Positions 12,001-24,128 of a DNA stretch of 64,000 nucleotides are shown here, one piece after another (the first letter of the stretch is position 1; every line of letters starts with the position of its first letter). The notes under the pieces are model-generated. The model saw nothing but the letters and a program-made list of their open reading frames with translations, was not told the DNA's origin and did not search any database. Origin of the DNA: Diacronema lutheri. Taxonomy: Eukaryota > Haptophyta > Pavlovophyceae > Pavlovales > Pavlovaceae. The DNA is taken from contig JAGTXO010000021.1 of NCBI GenBank assembly GCA_019448385.1, forward strand, positions 124,001 to 188,000, in the 5' to 3' direction. A program made the translations under genes and the position numbers.

Positions 12001-12039
12001 GGCGTGGGCCTGGCGCCGACACCCGGCGCGGCGGCGTAG
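9022..12039 (+). CDS. Patched / sterol-sensing-domain RND-family membrane protein
   Basis: An RND-superfamily protein of the Patched/NPC/dispatched branch. An N-terminal TM segment (VIGVALFIALACMGG) is followed by a ~220-residue extracytosolic loop. Next comes a five-helix sterol-sensing-like bundle with the diagnostic GVGVDDIIL, then a cytosolic loop, a second TM/loop unit, and a second bundle containing IAIGLSVDYVVHLAHAFEHA. The last is the equivalent of the proton-relay helix. The frame is open throughout, but two stretches look like in-frame introns: 10633-10713 (81 nt, GTGCCG...GCAG) and 11240-11371 (132 nt, GTGCGCG...GCAG). Removing them deletes loop residues rich in Arg/Ala and gives about 934 residues. 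A second ATG at 9052 is an equally good start. Lipid or sterol transport or sensing is the family expectation; the cargo is unknown. Confidence 0.88.
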   Translation: MRRWPNRFPTMRKWTALQERLQLAFYRAFDRLGFAVAQRPHTVIGVALFIALACMGGIARGTWESRLEYTFVPRYLASFAQFERQAVLFGPSARVEEFKLDRVDGGNVLDKAVLKQAKRLHSHISHEMRATMPNGTRVKYADICERAYDDGPCAMDNIFSSTRLDALFDSLTSNQLDSFFYELRDDLERWVGGITVDERGKRLRATSLRFFYLVSPVDSTPAAFTDPPRGPARAERLAWEAQFIEATNALDNGAGLRLQGVAGRSLDDEIARNVQGSVVFMALAVCSILLYMSALLGGAPPYDSRFLLGCGAVGTIVLSELAGFGLAALFGVPLTDVSLLIVFIVVGVGVDDIILCTDFVRATPAKLPLASRLAHGMAGAGSAIFLTSVTNLVAFLVAASVDFPGVRWFCMAAGIIVFVLFALTVTLFAALLHLDDRRRAARRYDCLACAGGGDGEDGAREGRAAHTTSNALAAAPADAAPPSPARGGDGCARTPGRMHARARMALRAYGRCITRPIVGLVVVACFCAVIPLGFVVAVPVGAARAGHARIDARALIPRARARTQALKIGVDFEDNFPDGSYLARYYLHTDAFYEALSASSVLTFERERFDVDWADRAEQRRVLSLVRTLDEHPRSSGPIRSWLADYRAHVDRAAAQANRTEPVPPKWGGGFYDGLRGWLDRTEPECDDDACTRIIIPRVYKQHIVWEDDGKEGDERRIRATRFLGEVEAPGTLQGRIDASARSRPRPAARHAPRVAHRASRTARTRRRAISRAPGRWPMHAAAVNEFRAAAQPQAGALGAEVYSYFFIFSDRDATVVRLITGTLLSAAGAVLAVLLLFLHVTTVLLIAIGIAAVDGGLFITMAFWDVPLDVGSFICLAIAIGLSVDYVVHLAHAFEHARGDAAERAIGALDEIGSAVAKGGASTFLGIVLLAGSESEIFRIFFKMLVATVVLGLLTGLVYFPAAATLVGRWIPSKAHGADDRAARDQTARGGSGVGLAPTPGAAA

Positions 12040-12261
12040 GTTTGGCGCCCTTGCCCAGCGTGTTGCAATCATCCGCGAGGGGCCCCGGTGGCGTCGAGGA
12101 GCAGTCAGCACTCACCAGCCTGATGGAGTGGTTGCCCAGTCATGAGAGTAGTGTGAGAACTCAACTCACTCTGATCAAAAACGACATCTGTTGACCCGTC
12201 GGAAAGCGTCGTTAGTATCAAAAACGACATTATTGCCAAGTATTCAAGTATCACGTGATCG
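12040..12261. promoter_or_regulatory. Intergenic promoter region with repeated octamer-like motifs
   Basis: The 3' flank of the Patched-like gene and 5' flank of the helicase. The motif atcaaaaacgacat occurs twice (about 12174 and 12216) on either side of gcgtcgttagtat, and that 13-mer recurs at about 20039. An E-box-like tatcacgtg lies about 15 bp before the helicase ATG. These are candidate cis elements seen directly; function is inferred. Confidence 0.4.
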
Positions 12262-17364
<5,103 letters not shown>

Positions 17365-17427
17365 CTAGCTTCTGGTGCTCGAGAGGCCCCTCGTTCTCAC
17401 AGGGCGGGAGTTCCCTGCGCATCGTTC

Positions 17428-18072
17428 TCACAGGGCGGGAGTTCCCTGCGCCTCGTTGCCTTTCGCAATGACGAAGAGGGAGCTTGCGGTCGCAAAGAGC
17501 GTCTCGCCGTCGAGCGACTCGACGCGCGCCTCGAGAAAAAGCTTCCGCCCTTCGATGCGCATGAGCGACGTGCTGACGAGGACGGGCGTGCCTGCGATGA
17601 GCGGCGCCTTGTAGTTAACGTTGAGCGCCGCCGTGTATATCCGCGTCGGCTGGTCCGGCCCGCAATGGTGCGCCGTCCAGCCGAAGAGCTCGTCGCAGAT
17701 CGCCGCGGTCGCGCCGCCGTGCACGATGCCGCGGTGGCCGCAGAAGCGGTCGCCTATGCGCACGAGCGCGAGCGTGCGCGAGCTCGCGACGTCGATCCAG
17801 AGGTCGAAGCGCTCAACCTCGCCCGCACCCCGGTGCCCGTGGATGAGCGAGTGCGCCGCGCCCTCAAATTCTGCGTGCGCCGCGCCCTTGCCGCTCGTGA
17901 GGCGCACGAGGCCGGGGTGGCCGTCGAGTAGCCCCTCCAGCTCGCGCTCGGTCGAGGCTACCGCGCGCTTCGATGCGCTTTGCTCCAGACGAGCCCAATG
18001 CTGCCCCAAGAGGGCCGCGCTGACGCCCAAGGCGCCGCCTCTGCTCGCAAGGATGGCGACGCGGCGCAACAT
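17428..18072 (-). CDS. PaaI/THEM4-like hotdog thioesterase
   Basis: The frame from the ATG at 18072 gives 214 residues. An N-terminal hydrophobic stretch (ILASRGGALGVSAALL) may be an anchor or organelle-targeting segment. The hotdog domain has the PaaI/THEM signature HRGIVHGGATAAICDELFGW, followed by NVNYKAPLIAGTPVLV and a final strand FATASSLFVI. Such enzymes hydrolyse acyl-CoA or acyl-thioester substrates; the substrate is unknown. The last codons overlap a ~30-bp tandem duplication (17386-17450) that extends into the convergent 3' flank of the fusion gene. A 5'-UTR intron is possible: on the minus strand a C run at 18424-18353 is followed by tatatctcag at about 18320. Confidence 0.85.
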   Translation of the reverse strand: MLRRVAILASRGGALGVSAALLGQHWARLEQSASKRAVASTERELEGLLDGHPGLVRLTSGKGAAHAEFEGAAHSLIHGHRGAGEVERFDLWIDVASSRTLALVRIGDRFCGHRGIVHGGATAAICDELFGWTAHHCGPDQPTRIYTAALNVNYKAPLIAGTPVLVSTSLMRIEGRKLFLEARVESLDGETLFATASSLFVIAKGNEAQGTPAL

Positions 18073-18111
18073 TTTGTCGGACTTTTTCGGGTAATTTAAC
18101 GGCAACTCGGC

Positions 18112-18282
18112 GTGATCAACGGCAACTCGGCACGACGGTTGTACGCGCGCTTTGGGTTCGTGCCGGCGAAGAACAGCGCCTCGTGTGTAACATGCTGCAT
18201 GCTCATGCTGCTCTTCGGTCAGCCGTACGGCTGGTGCCCCCCGCGCTTTGGAAATGACATCATGGAGAAGCCCCTCGACTGA
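18112..18282 (+). pseudogene. C-terminal remnant of a GNAT-type N-acetyltransferase
   Basis: A + strand frame ending at 18282 reads NGNSARRLYARFGFVPA, then a Cys-rich helix and a terminal MEKPLD. The pattern N..A..LY...GF is the classic end of the GNAT fold. No upstream GNAT core is present; upstream lies the divergent thioesterase promoter with a short duplicated segment (ggcaactcgg twice, 18091-18130). I call it a fragment left by duplication or deletion. Confidence 0.45.
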
Positions 18283-18314
18283 CGCGCCCTTGCCCGGGCG
18301 TCAGCTCGCAATTA

Positions 18315-18351
18315 CCCCAGCTGAGATATAGCGCATATAATTCTCGGCTAT

Positions 18352-18425
<74 letters not shown>

Positions 18426-18460
18426 GGTATGCGACGCATATGCGTCCGCATATCTGGGGT
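18315..18460. repeat. 72-nt G run flanked by gcatat-rich, intron-like sequence
   Basis: Bases 18353-18424 are uninterrupted G. On the minus strand this is a C run followed by an AT-rich segment ending tatatctcag (about 18320) and preceded by agatatgcg/gcatatgc motifs. The same motif order occurs on the plus strand at 19190-19295 inside the zinc-finger gene. The structure matches an intron 3' end in this genome, so it may be a 5'-UTR intron of the minus-strand thioesterase gene. Confidence 0.5.
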
Positions 18461-18599
18461 CGCCGCGGAAATGTCAGTGTGGGCGCTTGTCAAAGACACG
18501 AGGTGGCCTGTGCAAGTAAGGAATTTAAAGCTAGCGCCTCCGAAAAACATTATTTTTCGGAAAATAATTGAAGCGGAGATCGCCGCCAGTGAAAGCACG

Positions 18600-19914
18600 A
18601 TGGAGGAGATCGACCCGGAGTTCTTCGCGGCGCTGGCCGGCGACAGCGCGCACCCGCACTCATCGGCCATCCCTGCCGTTCTAGCCGGCGCTTTGGTCGC
18701 GGTTGACCGGCGGCTGCCCGTTCCGCGTCGGTGACCAAGTGATCGACGAGGTCCTCGACACGGGCCTGGTCACGTCGCTTTGCTCGAGCGACGAAAGCTA
18801 CCGCGGCCCTGGCGGGCACACGAGGGTGCGCTTTGACAATTCGTCACATGGCGAACGCTGGCGCACGTGGGGTCATCTCTCGCGTGCGTCTCGCCCTCCC
18901 GAACCCGCTCTCAAACTTTCCGCCAAGCGCAAGTCCGCGATGATCGATTTTTTCGCTCCTCGCCCGCTGTGCGCGGCGAGCGGCGCAGACGGCGGCTACA
19001 GCGGCGGTGTCGGAATTGACTCATTGTCAACGGGCCAGTCTTTGCGCGCGGACCCCGTGACGGGCGAGCTGTTCTGCGTGGCCTGCTGCTGCAAGGTCAC
19101 CAATGCAGCGCACCTGGTCTCGCAGCACATACGCACGCAGAAGCACAGGCAAAAACTGATCAACTTCACCCAGCGCAAGAAGGGAGAGCGCATATGCCCC
19201 GCATATCTTGCGCATATTCCGAGCCTGTGCAAGATATGCGATCCCGCGACGGCCCAATTTTCGCATACCATATTCCCCTTTTTTCAGCCTATATCTCAGT
19301 TTCTCGTCGTCGTGCTCAACGGTGCGGGCTCGGCCCCTCAGCTCGTGCAGACACTGTGCGAGCTCAAGTCGATCTCGTACTGCCCCACGCGCTACGGCCA
19401 GTCGGACACGCGCCGCTGCCAGGCCGCTGAGCGGCGGGCGGCGGCCGTCGGCGGCGAGCGGCGGCGTGCGTGCGCTCAACTCGACGAGGAGCTCTTCGGC
19501 ATGCAGCCGGGCCAGGTGGGCCCGATGCAGGCGCGCCTCAACTCGTTCCCGCCGATCCGCGCGCTGGTCATCGGCTCGTTCGGCGAGTGGTCGGCCGGCC
19601 TCGCCGACCTGCTCGCCACCTTCTCGCACATGGGCGCGGACGCGTGGATGGCGCGCATGGGCGCGCCCTCGCGCGACGTCGCCCGCGCGGCCCTCGAGCG
19701 CCACATGCGCCTCCAGCTCGCCGCGTGCGTCGTGCGTGGGCACGCGCAGCTCCTGCTCGCGCGCGCGCAGATGGCGCGCGGACAGGCGCCGCCGCACCGC
19801 CACGCGGCTCACGGCGTCCAGGCGGATGTGGACGCCTGCGGCGGTGTGGACGGCCTCTGCTTCCGGCGCGGCGACGGCGGCGGCGGCCGGCGGGGGCCGG
19901 CGAGGGGTGGCTAG
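18600..19914 (+). CDS. Zinc-finger protein, possibly mobile-element derived
   Basis: A long frame (18703-19914) encodes a CxxC...HxxxxxH zinc finger (CVACCCKVTN...SQHIRTQKH) of BED/C2H2 type. A C-terminal ~120-residue segment follows, beginning PIRALVIGSFGEWS and continuing through GADAWMARMG and a helix that ends ARAQMARG. I recall similar segments in large algal gene families, but I cannot name a domain. A short frame from the ATG at 18600 (MEEIDPEFFAALAG) overlaps its start and may be a first exon. An AT-rich stretch, about 19190-19295, ending tatatctcag looks like an intron; removing it loses a Cys/Pro-rich stretch. Function is unknown; a DNA-binding role is inferred only from the finger. 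Confidence 0.5.
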
Positions 19915-20459
19915 GCGTGTGTGGGTGTCCGCCCATGACGCGTCCTGCCACGTCCTTGCCGTCCCGGCCGTTCCCGCTGCCGGCGTGCACAGGGTCGACG
20001 CCCTGATTTCGGCCTGATGTTGCGTGCGCCCGCCTGTAAGCGTCGTTAGTATATCTCAGTTTGGGCAAGCTCGCAATGCGTCGCCGGTCTGCTGCCTCAG
20101 GGGCCCAGTCTCAGACTCACGGAGCGCTCTGGATGCTTTCAAATCGACGTCACAGACAGCAGCAGTCATGTTCAATGTTGTGCTGGATCGGCACCTCGGC
20201 CCTCCATGTCATGCCATGTTGCAGTGCAGGGGCGCACAGCTGCGAGCAGGCCACCGGGGCTGCGCGCGCGTTGCGCGCGTTTTGCGCGCTGCGCCGACGG
20301 GCCGGGTGAGCCCGTCGTGCGGGGGCTTGCGCTCGCCGCGTGCGCGCGCCGCGGCCACGGGTCCGGAAGCGGGCGGCGCCGGTACGCTTCGCGGTCGCCA
20401 CTCGCCGCCTCGTGTGCGCGAGAGGCGGCCGGCGTGCGCTTTGCTGAGCGGCAGCCGAG
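19915..20459. other. Intergenic, no gene seen
   Basis: I see no convincing coding sequence here. It contains a second copy of gcgtcgttagtat followed by tatatctcag (20039-20060), matching motifs at 12207 and at the intron-like segments near 18.3 and 19.3 kb. The right half is the 3' flank of the minus-strand ankyrin-like gene. Confidence 0.5.
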
Positions 20460-22076
20460 TCAGCAGCCCGAAAAATCGTCGGGCACAACTGGGCCGGGCT
20501 GCACGTGCAGCCCGGCCCAATCGCTCCCGGCCCAGTCCGCGGCGTGCGCGTCGTGCGACGGCCACCCCCGCTGCCCGCTGTGCGCGCCGCGCATCGAGAG
20601 CGACGCGGTCGCGCCGCGGTGATCGGTCGACGCGGCCTGGCGGGCGGCGTGCGAGTAGGCGCCGACGGGTGCCGACCTGCTGAGCGGAAGCATCGGCGGC
20701 GGTTGCTCGGGCAGCACGAGCACGCCGCGCACGCTGCCGCCGCGGCGGTCGACGGACGCCGCCGGCGCGGGCGATGGCGGCGTCGGCGGCCACGGCGTGA
20801 AATCGGCGGCCGCCATCGGCAGGCCGCTGCCCGCAATCGCCGCGCCACGGCAGCCATCGCGCGGCCAGTAATAGGCGAGCTCGAGCTGCTGCTGCTGCTG
20901 CGCGGCGAAGCCGAGCATGGAGAGCGGTGGCGGCAGCGGTAGCGGCGCAGGCTTGGCCGGCTTGCCCGCCGCGCTCGCCGTGCCGACGCCGCTGCAGCCG
21001 TCGCGCGGCCAGTAGTAGGCGCACGCGCCGGCCGCGCTGTAGCCCGCGCCGGCCGCGCTGTAGCCCGCGCCGGCCGCGCCGAGCCGCACATCGGCGCCGT
21101 CGGCCGCACCGCCGCTCGATCGGTCGTACGCGCCGTCGGGCAGCAGCATGGCACCGCTGCGGCTGTCGCCCACGCCCTCGGTGCCGCGGCTGCCCAGCCA
21201 CGGCAGCCATGCGTGCCAGCCATCGGCGCCGCCGAGCCATGGTTGCCAGCCCTGCGACGCTGTCGGCACACCCGCGGCGGCGGCGGCGGCGTAGTCGTCC
21301 GGCGCGTCGCACATGCCCATCTCCGCGTCGCCGCTCTCGCTCACGCTCTCGTCGGGCCGCTCGTCCACGAGGCCATCGTCGCCGTCGCCCGCCGTGTGGC
21401 CGCGGAGCGCGGGCGAAACGCCTGCCGTCGCAGCCGCCGACGCGGCGCACGAGCGCGAGGCGCAAGGCGGGTCGAAGGCCTGCCGGCGGCGCGGCGGCTC
21501 GACCGGCGAGGCGGGCTCCGCGTCGATCAGCGCCGACGCCGCCTGCTCCTGCGCCCACACGGGCGCGAGCTGCAGCGGCGTCTTGCGCTTGCGCGCAAAC
21601 TCGGAGAGCAGCTCCAGCATCTGCCGCTTGGCGTCTGACTCTGGCCACTCGGAGACGTGCGCACCGACGGTCTCGCCGTCCATGTCGGTGGCGGCGTTCA
21701 CATCGCCGCCCATCTCGAGCAGCGTGCGCGTCATCGCGAGCGAGTGCCCGAGCGCGAGCGAGAGGAGCGGCTCGCCGTAGTCGAGTGACTTGATGGACGC
21801 GTCAATGCCGCGCAACCGCATCGCGAATATCTCGCGGACGCGGCGCACGTCCTCGCGCACGTCCGAGGCGTCTGACGACACGCGGTCAAACAGCTCGTCC
21901 ACCAGCCGGCACTCAGCTGGCGAGAGCGCGCAGTACCTCGCGGCGCGTTCGTACGCGTCCTGCCCGATGCGGCATGCCGCGGGCGAGAGCGCGCCCGATG
22001 CGTAGCTGTCGAGCAGTGCCCAAAAGGAGTCGGGCGCGAGTGCGCGCACGTGCGCCGGCACGTGGCGCACGGCCAT
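20460..22076 (-). CDS. Ankyrin-like protein with internal Tyr/Trp repeats
   Basis: An open frame of 538 residues starts at the ATG at 22076. Residues ~1-100 are helical (VPAHVRALAPDSFWALLDSYASG). Residues ~105-145 resemble one ankyrin repeat (SLALGHSLAMTRTLLEMGGDVNA). The C-terminal half is low-complexity but carries two copies of AYYWPRDGC and a small tandem GYSAAGA repeat from 21-bp DNA units at 21037-21081. I do not recognise the family. It is the downstream member of a same-strand pair with the homeobox gene. The codon bias is typical of its neighbours, so I take it as a real host gene of unknown function. Confidence 0.6.
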   Translation of the reverse strand: MAVRHVPAHVRALAPDSFWALLDSYASGALSPAACRIGQDAYERAARYCALSPAECRLVDELFDRVSSDASDVREDVRRVREIFAMRLRGIDASIKSLDYGEPLLSLALGHSLAMTRTLLEMGGDVNAATDMDGETVGAHVSEWPESDAKRQMLELLSEFARKRKTPLQLAPVWAQEQAASALIDAEPASPVEPPRRRQAFDPPCASRSCAASAAATAGVSPALRGHTAGDGDDGLVDERPDESVSESGDAEMGMCDAPDDYAAAAAAGVPTASQGWQPWLGGADGWHAWLPWLGSRGTEGVGDSRSGAMLLPDGAYDRSSGGAADGADVRLGAAGAGYSAAGAGYSAAGACAYYWPRDGCSGVGTASAAGKPAKPAPLPLPPPLSMLGFAAQQQQQLELAYYWPRDGCRGAAIAGSGLPMAAADFTPWPPTPPSPAPAASVDRRGGSVRGVLVLPEQPPPMLPLSRSAPVGAYSHAARQAASTDHRGATASLSMRGAHSGQRGWPSHDAHAADWAGSDWAGLHVQPGPVVPDDFSGC

Positions 22077-22492
22077 CGTGCGCTCCGGCAGCTGCGCGCC
22101 GCAGCCGATGGGCTCGCGGGCCGCCGTTCCTCCACCGACTCGGATTCTGGGGGTGGCCGGCACGACGCGTCTCCGTGTGTGGTCGTGCAAAAAACTCAGC
22201 GCAGGGGGCAATTGCCCGTTCCCAAGTCGAAATTTAAGTCTTTTTACCCTGCCCAATGGCGGCCGGGGAGAGGAATGTGACCAGGGCAACGGCCCATGCC
22301 AATGGCGCGCGAGCGCGAAGCCGTGGGCACCGACGCGCTCAACGCGCGTCGCGCGGCTGGCGCGCGCTTTGACTGGCTCGCAGACTTCTGGTCAGGCTCA
22401 CGACTCAAGACTCACGAGCCCCCTGGTCACATTTCCTGGTCACATGCACCCCTGCCTGATCCTGCCTGCCTACCTGCATGTGCCAGCGGCCC
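22077..22492. other. Spacer between ankyrin-like and homeobox genes
   Basis: A 416-bp gap. A + strand frame from 22296 begins MPMAREREAVGTDALNARR and could be a small exon, but nothing supports it further. Short direct repeats (ctggtcacat, cctgcc) lie near 22420-22475. It presumably holds the 3' end of the homeobox gene and the promoter of the ankyrin-like gene. Confidence 0.4.
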
Positions 22493-23896
22493 TCAGCCCT
22501 GGCCCTTGTCGATCATCGCGAGCACGTCGTCGAGCGCGAGCGTCAGGTCCACGCTGAGCGCGGGCCGGTGGACACCGCTGCCCGCGGCGGCGGCGGACGA
22601 AGCGCGCCGCGTGACCGGGCCGCCGCACGGCGCGTGCGCCAGTGGCACGCGCTGCGCGTAGGCCGAGCCGCAGCCGCCGCCGATGCCGATCGGCGGCCTG
22701 CCGGTACCAAAGCCGCCCGCCCCGCCGGCGCCGCCGCCCGCCCTGCCTGCGCCGCCGCCTGCCGCGGCGGTGGCGAACGCGTTCGCGGTGTGTGCCAGCC
22801 CGACGAACGCGCTCGGCTCTGCCGGCGGCGGCCTGGCCGGCGTGGCCGGCCGTTCGGCCTGTTGCTCGTGGCGGCAATGCGCACGCTCCGCCTGCACGCG
22901 CGGCGCGTGGCCGAGCGCGTCCCGCCCAGCAATGGCCGCACCGCCGGGCGGGTCGGCCGGCGGCACCGCGTGCTGCGGCCCGTACGCGCGCAGCCGCCCC
23001 GCCTCGCCCAGGTCGCGTGCCACCGACGGGCTCACGAGCTCGCCCCGGCTGGGCAGAGCGCCGGCGAGCGAGAGGGTGACAAAAGACTCTCGGCCGTGCT
23101 CGTCCGCGCCCGCCGTCACGGACAGCGGTCGCGTCCTGCCCGCCTCCACCAGGGCTCTCGAGAGCCCGAGCCCAACGGCGGCGGTGCGCGTCACGGGCCC
23201 ACAGCACGCGCGCAGCTCGTAGCTCGGCTGCGCGAGCTCGTCGCCCAACCGCGGTGATGGACGCGGCTGCGAGGCGGACGCGCCGGCAAGCGACGGTGCA
23301 CGTTGCGCCGCCGCGTAATGCTGCTGCTGGTGCGCCGTCGAGCCGCCCGTCGTGCTGCCGCCCGCGCAGCCCGCAGCGTCCGCGCGCGGCGTCGAGAAGC
23401 GCGGCGGCCCCGACGCGATCGTCGGCGCTCCGCCGCCCCAGCCGGCGGGCGGCAGCGGCGGCGCTGCAAGTTGGGCCGCATTCGCCGCGGCAGCCAGCCG
23501 CATCACGACCGCGTTCGTCTGCTGGTCCTCGGGCAGCAGCGCAATGTCAGGCTCGGGGCGTGGGCGCGAGCGCTGCCTCCGATTCTGAAACCAGATACGG
23601 ATCTGATGCGCGGCGCGCGGCGAGCGGAGGGGCGCAAGCGCGCGTAAGACGGTGATTCGCGCGCGCGCCACGCAATGCCGCGCCGCGCTGCGGCCAGCGG
23701 CGGCGCGGCCCCTCACCTGCCGCTGCGGCAGCCCGAGCTGCAACGAGAGCTCGGAGATCTTAGCGGCATCAGGAGTGGCGCCAACCTCAAACGTGCGCAC
23801 GAGCAGATCCTTCTGCGCCTGCGTCGGTCTCCAGCGCTTTGCGCCGCCATCCACTTCGTCGCCCGCCTCCGCGGGCGACGCGGCCCTTTTGGCCAT
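22493..23896 (-). CDS. Homeodomain transcription factor
   Basis: The start is at 23896. A homeodomain occupies the N-terminus: KRWRPTQAQKDLLVRTFEVG, then ISELSLQLGLPQRQ, an intron, and then helix 3 IRIWFQNRRQRSR. The in-frame intron at 23603-23716 (114 nt, GTGAGG...CATCAG) splits the domain just before the recognition helix; without splicing, 38 foreign residues would interrupt it. No TALE three-residue loop is evident. The remaining ~370 residues are low-complexity Ala/Gly/Pro. Trp48, Phe49, Asn51 and Arg53 equivalents are all present, so DNA binding should be intact. Targets are unknown. In microalgae homeodomain proteins are often linked to life-cycle transitions, but that is inference. 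Confidence 0.85.
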   Translation of the reverse strand: MAKRAASPAEAGDEVDGGAKRWRPTQAQKDLLVRTFEVGATPDAAKISELSLQLGLPQRQVRGRAAAGRSAARHCVARARITVLRALAPLRSPRAAHQIRIWFQNRRQRSRPRPEPDIALLPEDQQTNAVVMRLAAAANAAQLAAPPLPPAGWGGGAPTIASGPPRFSTPRADAAGCAGGSTTGGSTAHQQQHYAAAQRAPSLAGASASQPRPSPRLGDELAQPSYELRACCGPVTRTAAVGLGLSRALVEAGRTRPLSVTAGADEHGRESFVTLSLAGALPSRGELVSPSVARDLGEAGRLRAYGPQHAVPPADPPGGAAIAGRDALGHAPRVQAERAHCRHEQQAERPATPARPPPAEPSAFVGLAHTANAFATAAAGGGAGRAGGGAGGAGGFGTGRPPIGIGGGCGSAYAQRVPLAHAPCGGPVTRRASSAAAAGSGVHRPALSVDLTLALDDVLAMIDKGQG

Positions 23897-24128
23897 CCCG
23901 GCGAGGCGCGGTCGGAGCGGCTCCGATGCGAGGAAAACGAGGGAAAAGGAGACGCGGCTTTTTTTGGGTTTGCGGGTGACGAGCCTTGGAATGGCGGGAA
24001 TCCGAATCCGCGAGAAGACTAGTCACGTCCTCACTCACGGTCAATCAGACACTCACTGAGTCAGTGTCAGCGCGTGAGTCGGTGACAGTGTGCGCGCAAG
24101 TCGCGGCGGCGAGCAGGCGAATCGCGGC

